A DNA stretch of 42,021 bases from a virus, in the IMG/VR virus record IMGVR_UViG_3300032117_000059, positions 1 through 42,021 of that record; one strand, given 5' to 3'. Below are positions 7,300 through 16,317 of this stretch, piece after piece. The notes under the pieces are model-generated. The model was not told where the DNA came from. It saw only the letters and a program-made list of their open reading frames with translations, and did no database searches. The stretch's first letter is position 1; each line of letters starts with the position of its first letter. Both the position numbers and the translations under genes were made by a program.

Positions 7300-8380
7300 C
7301 ACCACAGCAATTCGTACAGTGAACAAGGATGTTTTTAGTGTTATTTGGGATACTGGAAGATTATGCAACTACGACTGTACATACTGTGAATCTACACGTC
7401 ATAACAATTATAGCAAACATAAAAGTTTAGAAGAGTTTATAAAAACATTTGAATTTATAGACAAGTGGACAAAAATTTACAATAATCATAAGTTGTATAA
7501 GACAAATACAAATATTAATTTCACAGGCGGCGAACCTACTGCTAATCCTAACTTTTGGGATTTAGTTGATCATATTAAAAATTACGATAATTCTTACAGT
7601 TTAAGTCTAACTACAAATGGTGCATGGGGCGAACAATATAGACAACGCATTATAGATAATTTTGATGGCGTAACTATTAGCTATCACGCAGAGGCAGACG
7701 AAAAACAAAAAGCTCGAGTGATAGCAAACATACTTGCACTATCTAAAACTAATCTTTGGTTTCAAGTTAATGTAATGCTTCATGTAGACTATTGGAAGGA
7801 AACTACAGAATTATATGAGTATCTAAAAAGTTTAGGTATCAATTGCAAACCACGTCCCATTGGTGATGGTAACATAGTACGCAAGGGTTGGTTTATAGAT
7901 GCAGATGGCACCAATAGACGTACCAGTCATGAATATTCAATAGAACAACAAACTTGGTTCTTTAATTCTGTGGGTATAGATAAGAAACCTGATGACGACG
8001 GGGAAGGCAATCAACTTGGAAGAAGTTGTTGCGGAAGTAGACCATTAGAAGGTAAAGTTGATGGCAAATGGATTCCTATTAAATTAGTTAATACAAATTT
8101 TAAAGATTGGTATTGCATGGTTAATTGGTTCTTTCTATATATCGATCAAGAAACTAATTTAGTTTATCATCATCAGACTTGCAAAGCCACCCACGAGGGT
8201 GCTCCTGGCCCAATAGGATCGTTAAATAATACAGATAAGATGTTTGATGATTTAGATTACTATCTTAAAAACCCTACGCCAATTGTGTGTCCTAATCAGC
8301 GTTGTGGATGCGGTATGTGTATACCTAAGGCTAAAAGCCTAGAAGACTTTAATGTGTTAAAAGAAAATGTTTCAATTTAA
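7292..8380 (+). CDS. radical SAM protein 3 (362 aa)
   Basis: RLCNYDCTYCES gives C25, C29 and C32; NFTGGEPTANP (GGE at 79-81) binds SAM. The C-terminal third is Cys-rich (RSCCGSRP, WYCMVNW, HHQTCKA, CPNQRCGCGMC), enough ligands for one or two auxiliary [4Fe-4S] clusters as in SPASM proteins, although the spacing is not canonical. It begins within the end of the methyltransferase gene and overlaps the next radical SAM gene by 14 bases. Confidence 0.87.
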   Translation: MIDTTAIRTVNKDVFSVIWDTGRLCNYDCTYCESTRHNNYSKHKSLEEFIKTFEFIDKWTKIYNNHKLYKTNTNINFTGGEPTANPNFWDLVDHIKNYDNSYSLSLTTNGAWGEQYRQRIIDNFDGVTISYHAEADEKQKARVIANILALSKTNLWFQVNVMLHVDYWKETTELYEYLKSLGINCKPRPIGDGNIVRKGWFIDADGTNRRTSHEYSIEQQTWFFNSVGIDKKPDDDGEGNQLGRSCCGSRPLEGKVDGKWIPIKLVNTNFKDWYCMVNWFFLYIDQETNLVYHHQTCKATHEGAPGPIGSLNNTDKMFDDLDYYLKNPTPIVCPNQRCGCGMCIPKAKSLEDFNVLKENVSI

Positions 8381-9449
8381 TCAACTTAAACAAATCCATT
8401 TAGAAATTACAAACAACTGTCAAGCACATTGCCCTATGTGCAGTCGCAATCATCATGGCGGTATAGAGAATCCGTTGATAACAGTAAACAACTGGACTCT
8501 AGAACAATTTGAAACTGTAGTTAATCAAGAGGTACTCAAACAAGTTGAAGCATTATATTTCTGCGGTAACTTTGGCGATCCATTATTAAACAATGATTTA
8601 ATTGATATGATTGACTATGCTGTTGCTAACAAACCCAGCATAGAAATTAGGATACACACTAACGGCAGTCTTAGAAGTATACAATGGTGGGAACGACTTG
8701 CCCGAGCATTACCTGAAAACCATGTAGTGGTATTTGCGATCGATGGACTTGAAGACACACACCATTTGTATCGTATAGGTACAGATTACAACCAGATACT
8801 TCGAAATGCTTCTACTTTTATTCAAGCAGGCGGAATTGCTGAATGGGCGTTTATTAGATTCAAACACAACCAGCATCAAGTAGAAGAAGCCAAAAGGATT
8901 GCCACTGAAACTGGATTTCAAAGATTTGTAATGAAGGATAGTAGCAGATTTGTTTTAGATAAAAAATTCCCTGCATTAAGCTATGAGGGTGTTGTAAGTC
9001 ACTTTCTTGAACCTGCATCAGAAAGTAAGATTGTTTTTATTGATAAAAAAGTACTAGACAACTATCGACAGATTGTAGAATCTAGTGCTATCGAATGTTA
9101 TGCACAACAAAATAAAGAAATTTATATAGATGCATTTGGAAGACTGTTTCCCTGTTGTTGGCTAGCTAGTACTCCTTATAACTATACAGCACCCGAATCT
9201 GATATTTTAGAAGTTAGACAGGTTATGCTCGATCAGTATAATGACATGATTGCAGACTTCGGCGGTATAGATAATATCGATACCAAGTATCACAGCATTA
9301 AAGATATTGTCGATTCTGATGTATATCAAACAGTATGGAATAAGTATTGGTCAGATCCTAAAATGGTAACTTGTGCAAGGGCGTGTGGAACTAACACACT
9401 TAGTAAACCAGTAGATCAATTTATTGAAAGAGAATCATTGGATGTCTAA
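8367..9449 (+). CDS. radical SAM/SPASM-like protein 4 (360 aa)
   Basis: The core motif NNCQAHCPMCSRNHHGG gives C18, C22 and C25. FCGNFGDPLLN replaces the GGE motif. SPASM/twitch-type Cys follow: ECYAQQNKEIYIDAFGR, FPCCWLA and CARACG. The layout resembles SPASM peptide-modifying enzymes, but no precursor peptide is evident nearby. A close paralogue is encoded at 14724, sharing LKQ(I/V)xxEITN(N/K)CQAxCPMC and HGGIENP. It is coupled to both neighbours by overlapping ends. Confidence 0.88.
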   Translation: MFQFNQLKQIHLEITNNCQAHCPMCSRNHHGGIENPLITVNNWTLEQFETVVNQEVLKQVEALYFCGNFGDPLLNNDLIDMIDYAVANKPSIEIRIHTNGSLRSIQWWERLARALPENHVVVFAIDGLEDTHHLYRIGTDYNQILRNASTFIQAGGIAEWAFIRFKHNQHQVEEAKRIATETGFQRFVMKDSSRFVLDKKFPALSYEGVVSHFLEPASESKIVFIDKKVLDNYRQIVESSAIECYAQQNKEIYIDAFGRLFPCCWLASTPYNYTAPESDILEVRQVMLDQYNDMIADFGGIDNIDTKYHSIKDIVDSDVYQTVWNKYWSDPKMVTCARACGTNTLSKPVDQFIERESLDV

Positions 9450-10743
9450 AACGTTCTGCCCTTTGCCATGGATACACTTAGCCACTCGCCCTAACGGAGA
9501 CGTGAGAGTATGTTGCACGGCTAATGCAAGCGGTGCAGGCGAAGAGGATATAAAGGATGCAGGGCTTGTAAAACAAAATGGCAGAATAATGAATCTGCAA
9601 CACGATAGCATTGAAGAAGTATGGAATAGTGATTACATGAAAAACATACGTCTTAAGATGCTAGACGGAGATGCTCCCCTTAGTTGTAATAAATGCTATC
9701 AAGAAGAATCTAAAGGCATTGTTAGTAAACGACAATGGGAAACTGTTGTATGGAAGGAGAGATTAGATGTTAATAGAATTGTGGATAAAACTCAACCTGA
9801 TGGGAGTCTTCCTGTTGATATTCCTTATTTTGATTTACGATTAGGAAACATGTGCCAACTTAAATGTATTATGTGTAGTCCACATGATAGTAGCAGTTGG
9901 ATCAAAGAATGGAAGTTACAGTATCCTAAGTATAAAACAATAGAGCTTAAACAAGATCAACAATGGAATAGTGACTTTGATTACACCTGGTATCAAAAAG
10001 GTAGTTTTTTAGATACTATGAGATCACAGGCAAGCAATATACAAGAATTATACTTTGCAGGAGGCGAACCTTTATTAATACCTGAACACTATAAAATACT
10101 AGAGTTTATGGTAGAAACAGGTAACGCTAGTAAATGCGTGTTACGATATAATAGTAATGGGTTAGAACTTCCTGATAAACTATTTGATTTGTGGAAACAT
10201 TTTAAAGAAGTTAAGTTTAATTTTAGTATTGATGCGTTTGGTGAAAGAAACAATTACATAAGATATCCAAGTGATTGGACAAGCATCGTGCAAAATTTGC
10301 ACATACTAGATGAAACGCCAGACAACATTACTGTTAATATTGCCTGTGCTGTACAGTTATTAAACGTTCTAACAATACCAGAACTAGTGCATTGGAAAGA
10401 AAGCAAGAACTTTAGAAAGATCAATCTACCACCGTATGGAGCAGGATTGATTGGAACGCATTTAGTCTATTTGCCTAGTTACTTAAATGTTCGAGTACTG
10501 CCAGCAAATTTGAAAAAACGTGTAGAAACAACAGTAGATTATTTCTGTAGTAGAAAATCATCAAATGATGAATTTGTTTCAAACCCTTACGGATTAAAAC
10601 GATGGAAGGGACTGGTACAATACATGATGGCAGAAGACTGGTCTAATAAATTACCTATTCTAGAAGACTACTTAACTGTTACAGATCAACAACGCGGAAC
10701 AGATTTTAGGAAGACGTTTCCTGAGCTGAAGGACTTGTTTTAG
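9442..10743 (+). CDS. twitch-domain radical SAM protein 5 (433 aa)
   Basis: The start is at the ATG giving MSKTFCPLPW, overlapping the previous stop. An N-terminal twitch-like Cys set (C6, C24, C25, C82, C85) precedes the radical SAM motif NMCQLKCIMCSP (C138, C142, C145), then FAGGEPLL. The N-terminal position of the auxiliary-cluster region matches twitch-domain phage radical SAM proteins annotated without known function. It is paralogous to the gene at 11622. Its 3' end overlaps the convergent radical SAM 6 gene by 38 bp, so the two transcripts are antisense at their ends. Confidence 0.87.
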   Translation: MSKTFCPLPWIHLATRPNGDVRVCCTANASGAGEEDIKDAGLVKQNGRIMNLQHDSIEEVWNSDYMKNIRLKMLDGDAPLSCNKCYQEESKGIVSKRQWETVVWKERLDVNRIVDKTQPDGSLPVDIPYFDLRLGNMCQLKCIMCSPHDSSSWIKEWKLQYPKYKTIELKQDQQWNSDFDYTWYQKGSFLDTMRSQASNIQELYFAGGEPLLIPEHYKILEFMVETGNASKCVLRYNSNGLELPDKLFDLWKHFKEVKFNFSIDAFGERNNYIRYPSDWTSIVQNLHILDETPDNITVNIACAVQLLNVLTIPELVHWKESKNFRKINLPPYGAGLIGTHLVYLPSYLNVRVLPANLKKRVETTVDYFCSRKSSNDEFVSNPYGLKRWKGLVQYMMAEDWSNKLPILEDYLTVTDQQRGTDFRKTFPELKDLF

Positions 10744-11629
10744 TTAACGGTATATCTGCAGAGCAGGTACAGAAATTACGGTCACAAGTTACGGGTTCGC
10801 TAGGTGCAACGAAGTTGTCTTCATATATGTTGCCTAGACTACCACCGACTCTACAAGTCGCTCTGTGTACTTCCCCGTCCCAATTTATCATTAGGCTTTC
10901 TATACCTGCCATACAAGACCATCCGTTAAACTTGTTCTGATGATTTTTAATCATGTCATTAGAATGATACAATAGTTGTGCGTGTTCATTATCGAGCCAC
11001 ACTACTGTATTTGCTTCAACAGTTGCTTCGTATTCTTTAACCCATTCTAAATCAGTTAGATTGTAACGCATATCGTCAAACAAGTCATGATCCCCTTCTG
11101 TCCAACGAACTCTACGGACAGCATGCGGAATATTAACAGCACGTAGCGCATCTGCAATATATCTAGTACGTTTCATATGATCTTGGTGTGCCATCACATG
11201 TACCATGATTTTTCCAGCAAACAATTCATTAGTATTAACAATAGTGTTTAGCACACGTCTTACATCATACTCCATGTGGACACTGAACACATATTGATCA
11301 ACACGTTGCTTTGCATAGAATTCAGCTGGTAATGTTCCGTTCGTTGTCACGCTGATCCAACTAATACCTTGATTTTTACAGTAGTTGACTAACTCTTCAA
11401 ATTTAGGATGTACAGTAGGTTCTCCTCCTGTAAAACTAATGCGAATAGGTTTGTTTAATTTTACAAGTTTATCTACAGCAGATTTTAATATGTCTATATT
11501 TATATGGGGACTAGTATTGTCGTGTATGCTACTAGGACAATAACTACAATTAAAGTTACAACGCTTTCCTAAGTTCCATTCAATCTTAATGCTTCCTTGA
11601 TGAGGCCAGCGACTAGTTACCTTAATCAT
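10706..11629 (-). CDS. radical SAM protein 6 (307 aa)
   Basis: The start is chosen at MIKVTSRW, whose ATG overlaps the stop of the upstream gene. KRCNFNCSYCPSS gives C24, C28 and C31; ISFTGGEPT (GGE 68-70) is clear. C-terminal Cys (WSCMAG, ATCRVGG, VTCDRNFCTC) suggest an auxiliary cluster. It belongs with radical SAM 1 to 3. It is convergent with radical SAM 5. The substrate is unknown. Confidence 0.87.
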   Translation of the reverse strand: MIKVTSRWPHQGSIKIEWNLGKRCNFNCSYCPSSIHDNTSPHINIDILKSAVDKLVKLNKPIRISFTGGEPTVHPKFEELVNYCKNQGISWISVTTNGTLPAEFYAKQRVDQYVFSVHMEYDVRRVLNTIVNTNELFAGKIMVHVMAHQDHMKRTRYIADALRAVNIPHAVRRVRWTEGDHDLFDDMRYNLTDLEWVKEYEATVEANTVVWLDNEHAQLLYHSNDMIKNHQNKFNGWSCMAGIESLMINWDGEVHRATCRVGGSLGNIYEDNFVAPSEPVTCDRNFCTCSADIPLTKTSPSAQETSS

Positions 11630-12881
11630 AGTTTTTAAACTCCGGAGTAACATCAAAAAAACTTTGGTTGCGTGTGTTATCTAAATTACGATTGAACTCT
11701 ATGCAGTCCTGCCACTTGTCGCTTTGATCGGTTGCATTTAGATAGTTGATAACGCCGTCGATCTGTTTAAGTGTAATATCAAGTAGTATTGGATTTTCTA
11801 TAACGTATTTGTATTTAGGCAATTGTATCTTGGCCATTTGTAATCGTTTGATAGCAAGGTCTTTAAGGTCAAATGGTAACACTTGTGCCGATAGTAGATT
11901 TGGATAGTTAACCATGTTAGTGTAGAATACAATCCCAAGTTCGTCTAAGAATAGTTTAATCATTTTATCCAGCATTAACACATTACTTACTTGTACTGCA
12001 ACTGCTCCGACAATTCGTTTTATGTTTGGGATTGTTTGGATTTCTTTAATATTAGATACAACTTCTTCCCAATCACTGTTACCGCGAATGTAATTGTAAA
12101 CATCCCCAATGCCGTCAATAGAGACATTAACGGCAACTGATCTAAAATGAGGCCAATAGTCATGTATAGTTCTTCCTTTGTTAATTCCTAATGTTGTTCC
12201 GTTAGTTGCATACTTGATTTCGATTTGGTGCCCATATGGTTTAAGCATATCTAATATTCTGTAGTGCGTAGGATCCATTAGTGGTTCTCCTCCGGCAAAT
12301 TCTACACGTCTGAAATAAGGTAACAACTTTTCTAAGTTACTCCACCATGCTGGGTTGTCTGTAAACTTATCTAAGTAAGGTTTTTGTTCTAGCTTTAAGT
12401 CCTCTACAATTTTGAACATAAAGTTGTTTTCTTTTTCGTAATACTTTTTTACTACATTCCAATCGTTCCAACTAGTACTATCTATCGGGTTACACATGCG
12501 GCACTTGAGGTTACACAAATTGTTTAATTTTAGTTCCATAGTAGGAAGCTCAAATGGCATACTGTAATCGTCGTTTAAAGCGTCTAATGCGTTAGGGTAT
12601 AAGTTGATACGTGATTCGGGGATTGTGCCCGTTATATGACGTTGTCGCAAGGATTCGACACCCTGATCTTCCAATCTAAAACAAGGTTCACATTCGGGTG
12701 GACGTATGTTAGTAAGTACTGACTTACGAATACGTTTTATCGAGTCACCGTTCCAAATTTCTTCTAATGTGTTGTCTTGAATGAATCCAATTGGATGACT
12801 ACGACAGCAAACTTTAATTGCGCCGTCTTCTCTTGTAGCCAATCCTGTAAATGGATGCATGCAAAATGTTTTTGAATTCAT
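11622..12881 (-). CDS. twitch-domain radical SAM protein 7 (419 aa)
   Basis: An N-terminal Cys set (C7, C25, C26, C64, C67) precedes NLCNLKCRMCNP (C123, C127, C130) and EFAGGEPLMD. Order and spacing match the paralogue at 9442 (TFC...HPF/PLPW...VCC), so the pair arose by duplication. The ATG at 12881 lies 4 bases after a TTAAATA box, with no Shine-Dalgarno sequence. It leads a two-gene minus operon with radical SAM 6. Confidence 0.87.
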   Translation of the reverse strand: MNSKTFCMHPFTGLATREDGAIKVCCRSHPIGFIQDNTLEEIWNGDSIKRIRKSVLTNIRPPECEPCFRLEDQGVESLRQRHITGTIPESRINLYPNALDALNDDYSMPFELPTMELKLNNLCNLKCRMCNPIDSTSWNDWNVVKKYYEKENNFMFKIVEDLKLEQKPYLDKFTDNPAWWSNLEKLLPYFRRVEFAGGEPLMDPTHYRILDMLKPYGHQIEIKYATNGTTLGINKGRTIHDYWPHFRSVAVNVSIDGIGDVYNYIRGNSDWEEVVSNIKEIQTIPNIKRIVGAVAVQVSNVLMLDKMIKLFLDELGIVFYTNMVNYPNLLSAQVLPFDLKDLAIKRLQMAKIQLPKYKYVIENPILLDITLKQIDGVINYLNATDQSDKWQDCIEFNRNLDNTRNQSFFDVTPEFKNYD

Positions 12882-12885
12882 GAAC

Positions 12886-12892
12886 TATTTAA
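12886..12892 (-). promoter_or_regulatory. late-promoter-like box (TTAAATA) at the radical SAM 7 start
   Basis: Minus strand TTAAATA, then GTTC, then the ATG at 12881. With T4 late spacing the transcript would start within one base of the ATG. It lies back to back with the plus-strand box at 12910-12916, so the 40-bp divergent gap would hold two late promoters. Confidence 0.45.
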
Positions 12893-12909
12893 CCGAGTTA
12901 TACTAGCAC

Positions 12910-12916
12910 ATAAATA
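12910..12916 (+). promoter_or_regulatory. T4-like late promoter box (ATAAATA)
   Basis: CATAAATATTCTTATG: a full ATAAATA box with the ATG of the 12922 gene beginning six bases after its last A, where T4 late transcription initiates. This predicts a leaderless mRNA. Confidence 0.6.
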
Positions 12917-12921
12917 TTCTT

Positions 12922-13587
12922 ATGCTAACTCCTACCAATCATACAGTCGATACCGAATTATTTCAAGAAGCTTGTAACCATTTACCAAAAGGTGCAATGA
13001 AGACATCTATTAATCAGCCGACTGGAGATTTCTTTTATGATCCTTGGATTTTGAAAGACGAATATAAAGGAACTGTTTGGGAAACATTATACAACTCACT
13101 GCCTGTAACTAAGGGTGAAGCAAGAATTATTATTTTGGATCCAAATCAATGTTATCAAAGACATGCCGATATAGATGACAGATACCATTTGAACATACTT
13201 GGCGAAAACTGTTATCTGATCGATCTAGTAAGAGACACAATGTATCCCTTAGAACAAGATGGTATATGGTATGATATGGATGCAAGTTTTCTACATACCG
13301 CCGCTAACTTTGGACGCAAGGCTAGAGTTCAACTAGTTGTTAGAAAACTACTGAAAAAGAATCAGCTAGTCAATCCTATTAACATAGGTTTAACTACAAC
13401 TATGACAAATGCAGATCATGCTAGACATATATTTGACAACACAGTTAGTCCTTGGCTCAACGAAGCCAACAAGGCAGGATACATAGACAATTTTAGTTAT
13501 TCATCTGTCGTTGTCAAATTTAGTATAGAACAAGACAAGATAGATTCATTAAAACACATACTACCAGCCGAGTTCATAATCGTATGA
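12922..13587 (+). CDS. 2OG-Fe(II) oxygenase, aspartyl/asparaginyl hydroxylase-like (221 aa)
   Basis: Metal and co-substrate residues of the double-stranded beta-helix oxygenases are visible: H81 and D83 in QRHADIDD, H125 in FLHTAAN, and R132 or R135 in GRKARVQLVV. The HTAxN...RxQLV ending resembles the Asp/Asn beta-hydroxylase family. A C-terminal 75-residue extension (from about 147) is of unknown function. It is the first gene of a four-gene plus unit ending in radical SAM 8; the ATGA overlap with the next gene indicates coupling. Confidence 0.72.
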   Translation: MLTPTNHTVDTELFQEACNHLPKGAMKTSINQPTGDFFYDPWILKDEYKGTVWETLYNSLPVTKGEARIIILDPNQCYQRHADIDDRYHLNILGENCYLIDLVRDTMYPLEQDGIWYDMDASFLHTAANFGRKARVQLVVRKLLKKNQLVNPINIGLTTTMTNADHARHIFDNTVSPWLNEANKAGYIDNFSYSSVVVKFSIEQDKIDSLKHILPAEFIIV

Positions 13588-14240
13588 CAGATTGGAAACC
13601 ATTTTATAAAATACGCAATGGTATATACAGCACTACTAATTTGCTGTATGCTCCTATAATTAATCCCGAAGGCACTGTTATGTGTATGGATTGGACTACT
13701 GAAAACAATTATCACAAAGAACATTGTTCACCTGCGTTAATAGATTTTATGTTTAATAGAGAAGTAACATACTTGCAAAAGTTCCAAGGTTACGAATGGG
13801 CTCCACAAATCATTGATATTACAAACAAAAAAATTTTTATAGAATGGAATGTAGAGACATTAAACACTTTACTGTTTGTGCATAACAAACCTGTTGATTC
13901 AGTTTGCCCTGATTGGAAACATCAGTTATCTACCATACTACAAGATTTAAAAAATGCAGGGTATTATAAAATGGCATTATACCCGCATTGTTTCTTTTTA
14001 GACAAGAGCAACAAATTAAAGACTTTTGATTTTTACGGTTGTGTAGAAATGTCCGATCCGTTTATTGAAAGAACTCTTATAGAAGGAATAATTGGACCAG
14101 ATAGCGGCGGACGATTTGATTCTGCTACTGTAAACGGCTTAATTGATTTTAGAATATTTTTTAAAAATACCTTATTGAATCATCTTGGAACAATTTGGCC
14201 TGATAATCCTTTTCCCGAACTTTACAAAATATATGATTAA
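13584..14240 (+). CDS. kinase-fold-like hypothetical protein A (218 aa)
   Basis: It resembles the protein at 18680. Both have a central conserved Glu/Arg helix (NREVTYLQKF), a hinge-like IFIEWN, then ALYPHCFFLDKSNKLKTFDFYG, which looks like the catalytic-loop and metal-binding segment of aminoglycoside or LPS kinases (HxDxxxxN, then DFG-like). The Asp of the catalytic loop is replaced, so it may be a pseudokinase or a divergent small-molecule kinase. It is translation-coupled on both sides. Confidence 0.5.
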   Translation: MTDWKPFYKIRNGIYSTTNLLYAPIINPEGTVMCMDWTTENNYHKEHCSPALIDFMFNREVTYLQKFQGYEWAPQIIDITNKKIFIEWNVETLNTLLFVHNKPVDSVCPDWKHQLSTILQDLKNAGYYKMALYPHCFFLDKSNKLKTFDFYGCVEMSDPFIERTLIEGIIGPDSGGRFDSATVNGLIDFRIFFKNTLLNHLGTIWPDNPFPELYKIYD

Positions 14241-14724
14241 CTGGAACGAAATTATTAAAAATCTTAAAGACGGTAAGATAGTTACAGTTGATCCTGCACG
14301 ATGGAACATGAGTAATCCTGAGTATGCAAATATGTTAAAGCTATGGAAGGAAAATAATTTCAACACTGATAGTGTCAAATGGACCAACTATTACGATACT
14401 AAAGACATTGAGATTGAACTAGCTACTCGAATGCATGTTACACCTTTACGCAGTTGGATCAGTTGTGTGGAACCCGGATACATGACTGGGTATCATTATG
14501 ATATTGATGACCGTGAGCAAGAGTATTTAAAACTAGGCAAAATTAAACGCTTTTCAATTTTTATGAACGAGCCTAAAGTAGGACAACTATTCATCTTAGG
14601 TAGCAACTATTATTATAATCAAGAACAAGGCACTACAATATCTTGGCTCAACTACAGAGAATGGCATAACGGTATCAATGGCAGTCTATCAAACAAGTAT
14701 ATGTTTCATTTGTTGGGTTATTAA
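14233..14724 (+). CDS. putative 2OG-Fe(II) oxygenase (163 aa)
   Basis: The start is at MINWNEIIKN, overlapping the upstream stop. GYHYDIDD provides H88 and D90, and REWHNG provides H145, after a Gly/Phe-rich strand (VGQLFILG). The usual 2OG-binding Arg ten residues later is not obvious (NKYMFHL has Lys), so the co-substrate site may be altered. A small DSBH enzyme is inferred. The next gene starts at its last base. Confidence 0.6.
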   Translation: MINWNEIIKNLKDGKIVTVDPARWNMSNPEYANMLKLWKENNFNTDSVKWTNYYDTKDIEIELATRMHVTPLRSWISCVEPGYMTGYHYDIDDREQEYLKLGKIKRFSIFMNEPKVGQLFILGSNYYYNQEQGTTISWLNYREWHNGINGSLSNKYMFHLLGY

Positions 14725-15812
14725 TGTTTAACTTTAAATCTCTTAAACAAGTACAAGTTGAAATAACCAACAAGTGCCAAGCAAGTTGTCCTATGTGTTT
14801 GCGTAACATTCACGGCGGAATTGAAAACCCATCGTTGATTTCGAACGAATGGTCTATTGAACAATTCAAGAACATCTTTAACTTTGAAGTCTTAGAACAA
14901 ATTGAACATATCAATTTTTGTGGAGACTTTGGAGACCCTATCCTTAATAACGATTTAATAGCGATGTGTCAGTATCTAAAAGATGCTAGTAATGTTCGTG
15001 TTAGCATTAAAACAAATGGTAGTGCTAGAACTGTTGATTGGTGGACAGCATTGGCAAAATCTTTGCCGGCAAACCATGCAGTGGAGTTTGCTTTAGACGG
15101 ATTAAGCTCTACCCATAGCTTATACAGAATAGGAACGGATTTTAACACTATAATAAGGAACGCAACTGCATTCATGGATGCTGGAGGTCTTGCTGATTGG
15201 ATGTTTATTAAATTTAAACACAACGAACAGGATGTAGATGTTGCACGTAACATGGCTAACTCTTTAGGATTTAAATCTTTTAAAGTTAAAAACAGTAAAC
15301 GTTTTGGTAAAAAATTTCCTGTATTAGATAGAAAAGGAACTGTTACTCACTATATTGAACAGCCAATCTCAAGCAATATACAGCCTGTTGAATTTGTAGA
15401 TTTAAAAGATTACAAAACTTGGGATAGTAAAATTAACTGTTTTACATTTGATAATAAAGAACTTTATATAGACGCACACGGGTATGTTATGCCTTGTTGT
15501 TTGATTGGTTCTTTTATGTATGCAAATTATGATACAGCATTATATAAAAAATATAAGCTAGATGATTATACTTCTATTACAGGGCTTGCAAGAGAAGTAC
15601 AACTAGAAGTTTTTGAAACTATCAAAGAGTTAGGAGGATTAGATCAGCTTGATACTAATCAGCATTCCATTAAGGATATAATGAACCGACCTGTTTGGCA
15701 AACCTTGATACAAGACAAATGGAAAACTAATAGTTCTAGTCCATGTGTTATTTTGTGTGGAGACAAATCTCCTTATATCACTATCGCAGAACAACTTAAT
15801 CGTGAGCAGTAA
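14724..15812 (+). CDS. radical SAM/SPASM-like protein 8 (362 aa)
   Basis: NKCQASCPMCLRNIHGG gives C18, C22 and C25; FCGDFGDPILN replaces GGE as in its paralogue at 8367. Auxiliary Cys are in NCFTFDNKELYIDAHG, MPCCLIG and CVILCGD. The two paralogues share layout throughout, including HSIKD(I/I) near the C-terminus. Its last 17 bp overlap the convergent oxygenase gene at 15796. Confidence 0.88.
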   Translation: MFNFKSLKQVQVEITNKCQASCPMCLRNIHGGIENPSLISNEWSIEQFKNIFNFEVLEQIEHINFCGDFGDPILNNDLIAMCQYLKDASNVRVSIKTNGSARTVDWWTALAKSLPANHAVEFALDGLSSTHSLYRIGTDFNTIIRNATAFMDAGGLADWMFIKFKHNEQDVDVARNMANSLGFKSFKVKNSKRFGKKFPVLDRKGTVTHYIEQPISSNIQPVEFVDLKDYKTWDSKINCFTFDNKELYIDAHGYVMPCCLIGSFMYANYDTALYKKYKLDDYTSITGLAREVQLEVFETIKELGGLDQLDTNQHSIKDIMNRPVWQTLIQDKWKTNSSSPCVILCGDKSPYITIAEQLNREQ

Positions 15813-16317
15813 TTTGTAATGTATATCGTGTGTTGTAACCTATATTAACAACACCGTGTACAATCATAGGATCGCTCCATTCATATACATCGCCTGCCTT
15901 ATAATTAGAAAGCATTTTGTCATCGTAGACAAATATATGACCAGGTTCAAAATCTTGTAAAAACATTGTATAGCGTACAGGATTGTCTACTTCAACTAGA
16001 TGAGGATCTATATGCATAGCCTGCATTTGTCCAGGTAATAGTTTTACAAACCACCAAAAACAACGATTGCGTTTTTCAGGCAAGTCGGGTAAAACAATTT
16101 CAAATCCTTGCATATCGATACTATTACGATTGAACTGTTGAAAGTCGTGATTTTTATGTGCATACCCTGGACGAGCTAGTTCCCTAAACTTATCCAGCAA
16201 AGGATGCCCTTGCCATCGATTGGGTTGCCACACATAGGCAGTATCCCCATCACGAGTACGAAGATGATTCATTAACTCATCTGTAATCCAATCTCGATAA
16301 TTTCCTATGTATTTCAT
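15796..16317 (-). CDS. 2OG-Fe(II) oxygenase (173 aa)
   Basis: MHIDPH gives H102 and D104, IVHGV gives H154 and TRYTL gives R164, with PGHIFVYDD between them. This is a complete HxD...H...R set. It starts MKYIGNYRDW and is a paralogue of the protein at 17359 (MKYLGNYSSL). The two flank radical SAM 9 in one operon with 4- and 14-base overlaps, so all three probably act together. Substrate unknown. Confidence 0.78.
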   Translation of the reverse strand: MKYIGNYRDWITDELMNHLRTRDGDTAYVWQPNRWQGHPLLDKFRELARPGYAHKNHDFQQFNRNSIDMQGFEIVLPDLPEKRNRCFWWFVKLLPGQMQAMHIDPHLVEVDNPVRYTMFLQDFEPGHIFVYDDKMLSNYKAGDVYEWSDPMIVHGVVNIGYNTRYTLQITAHD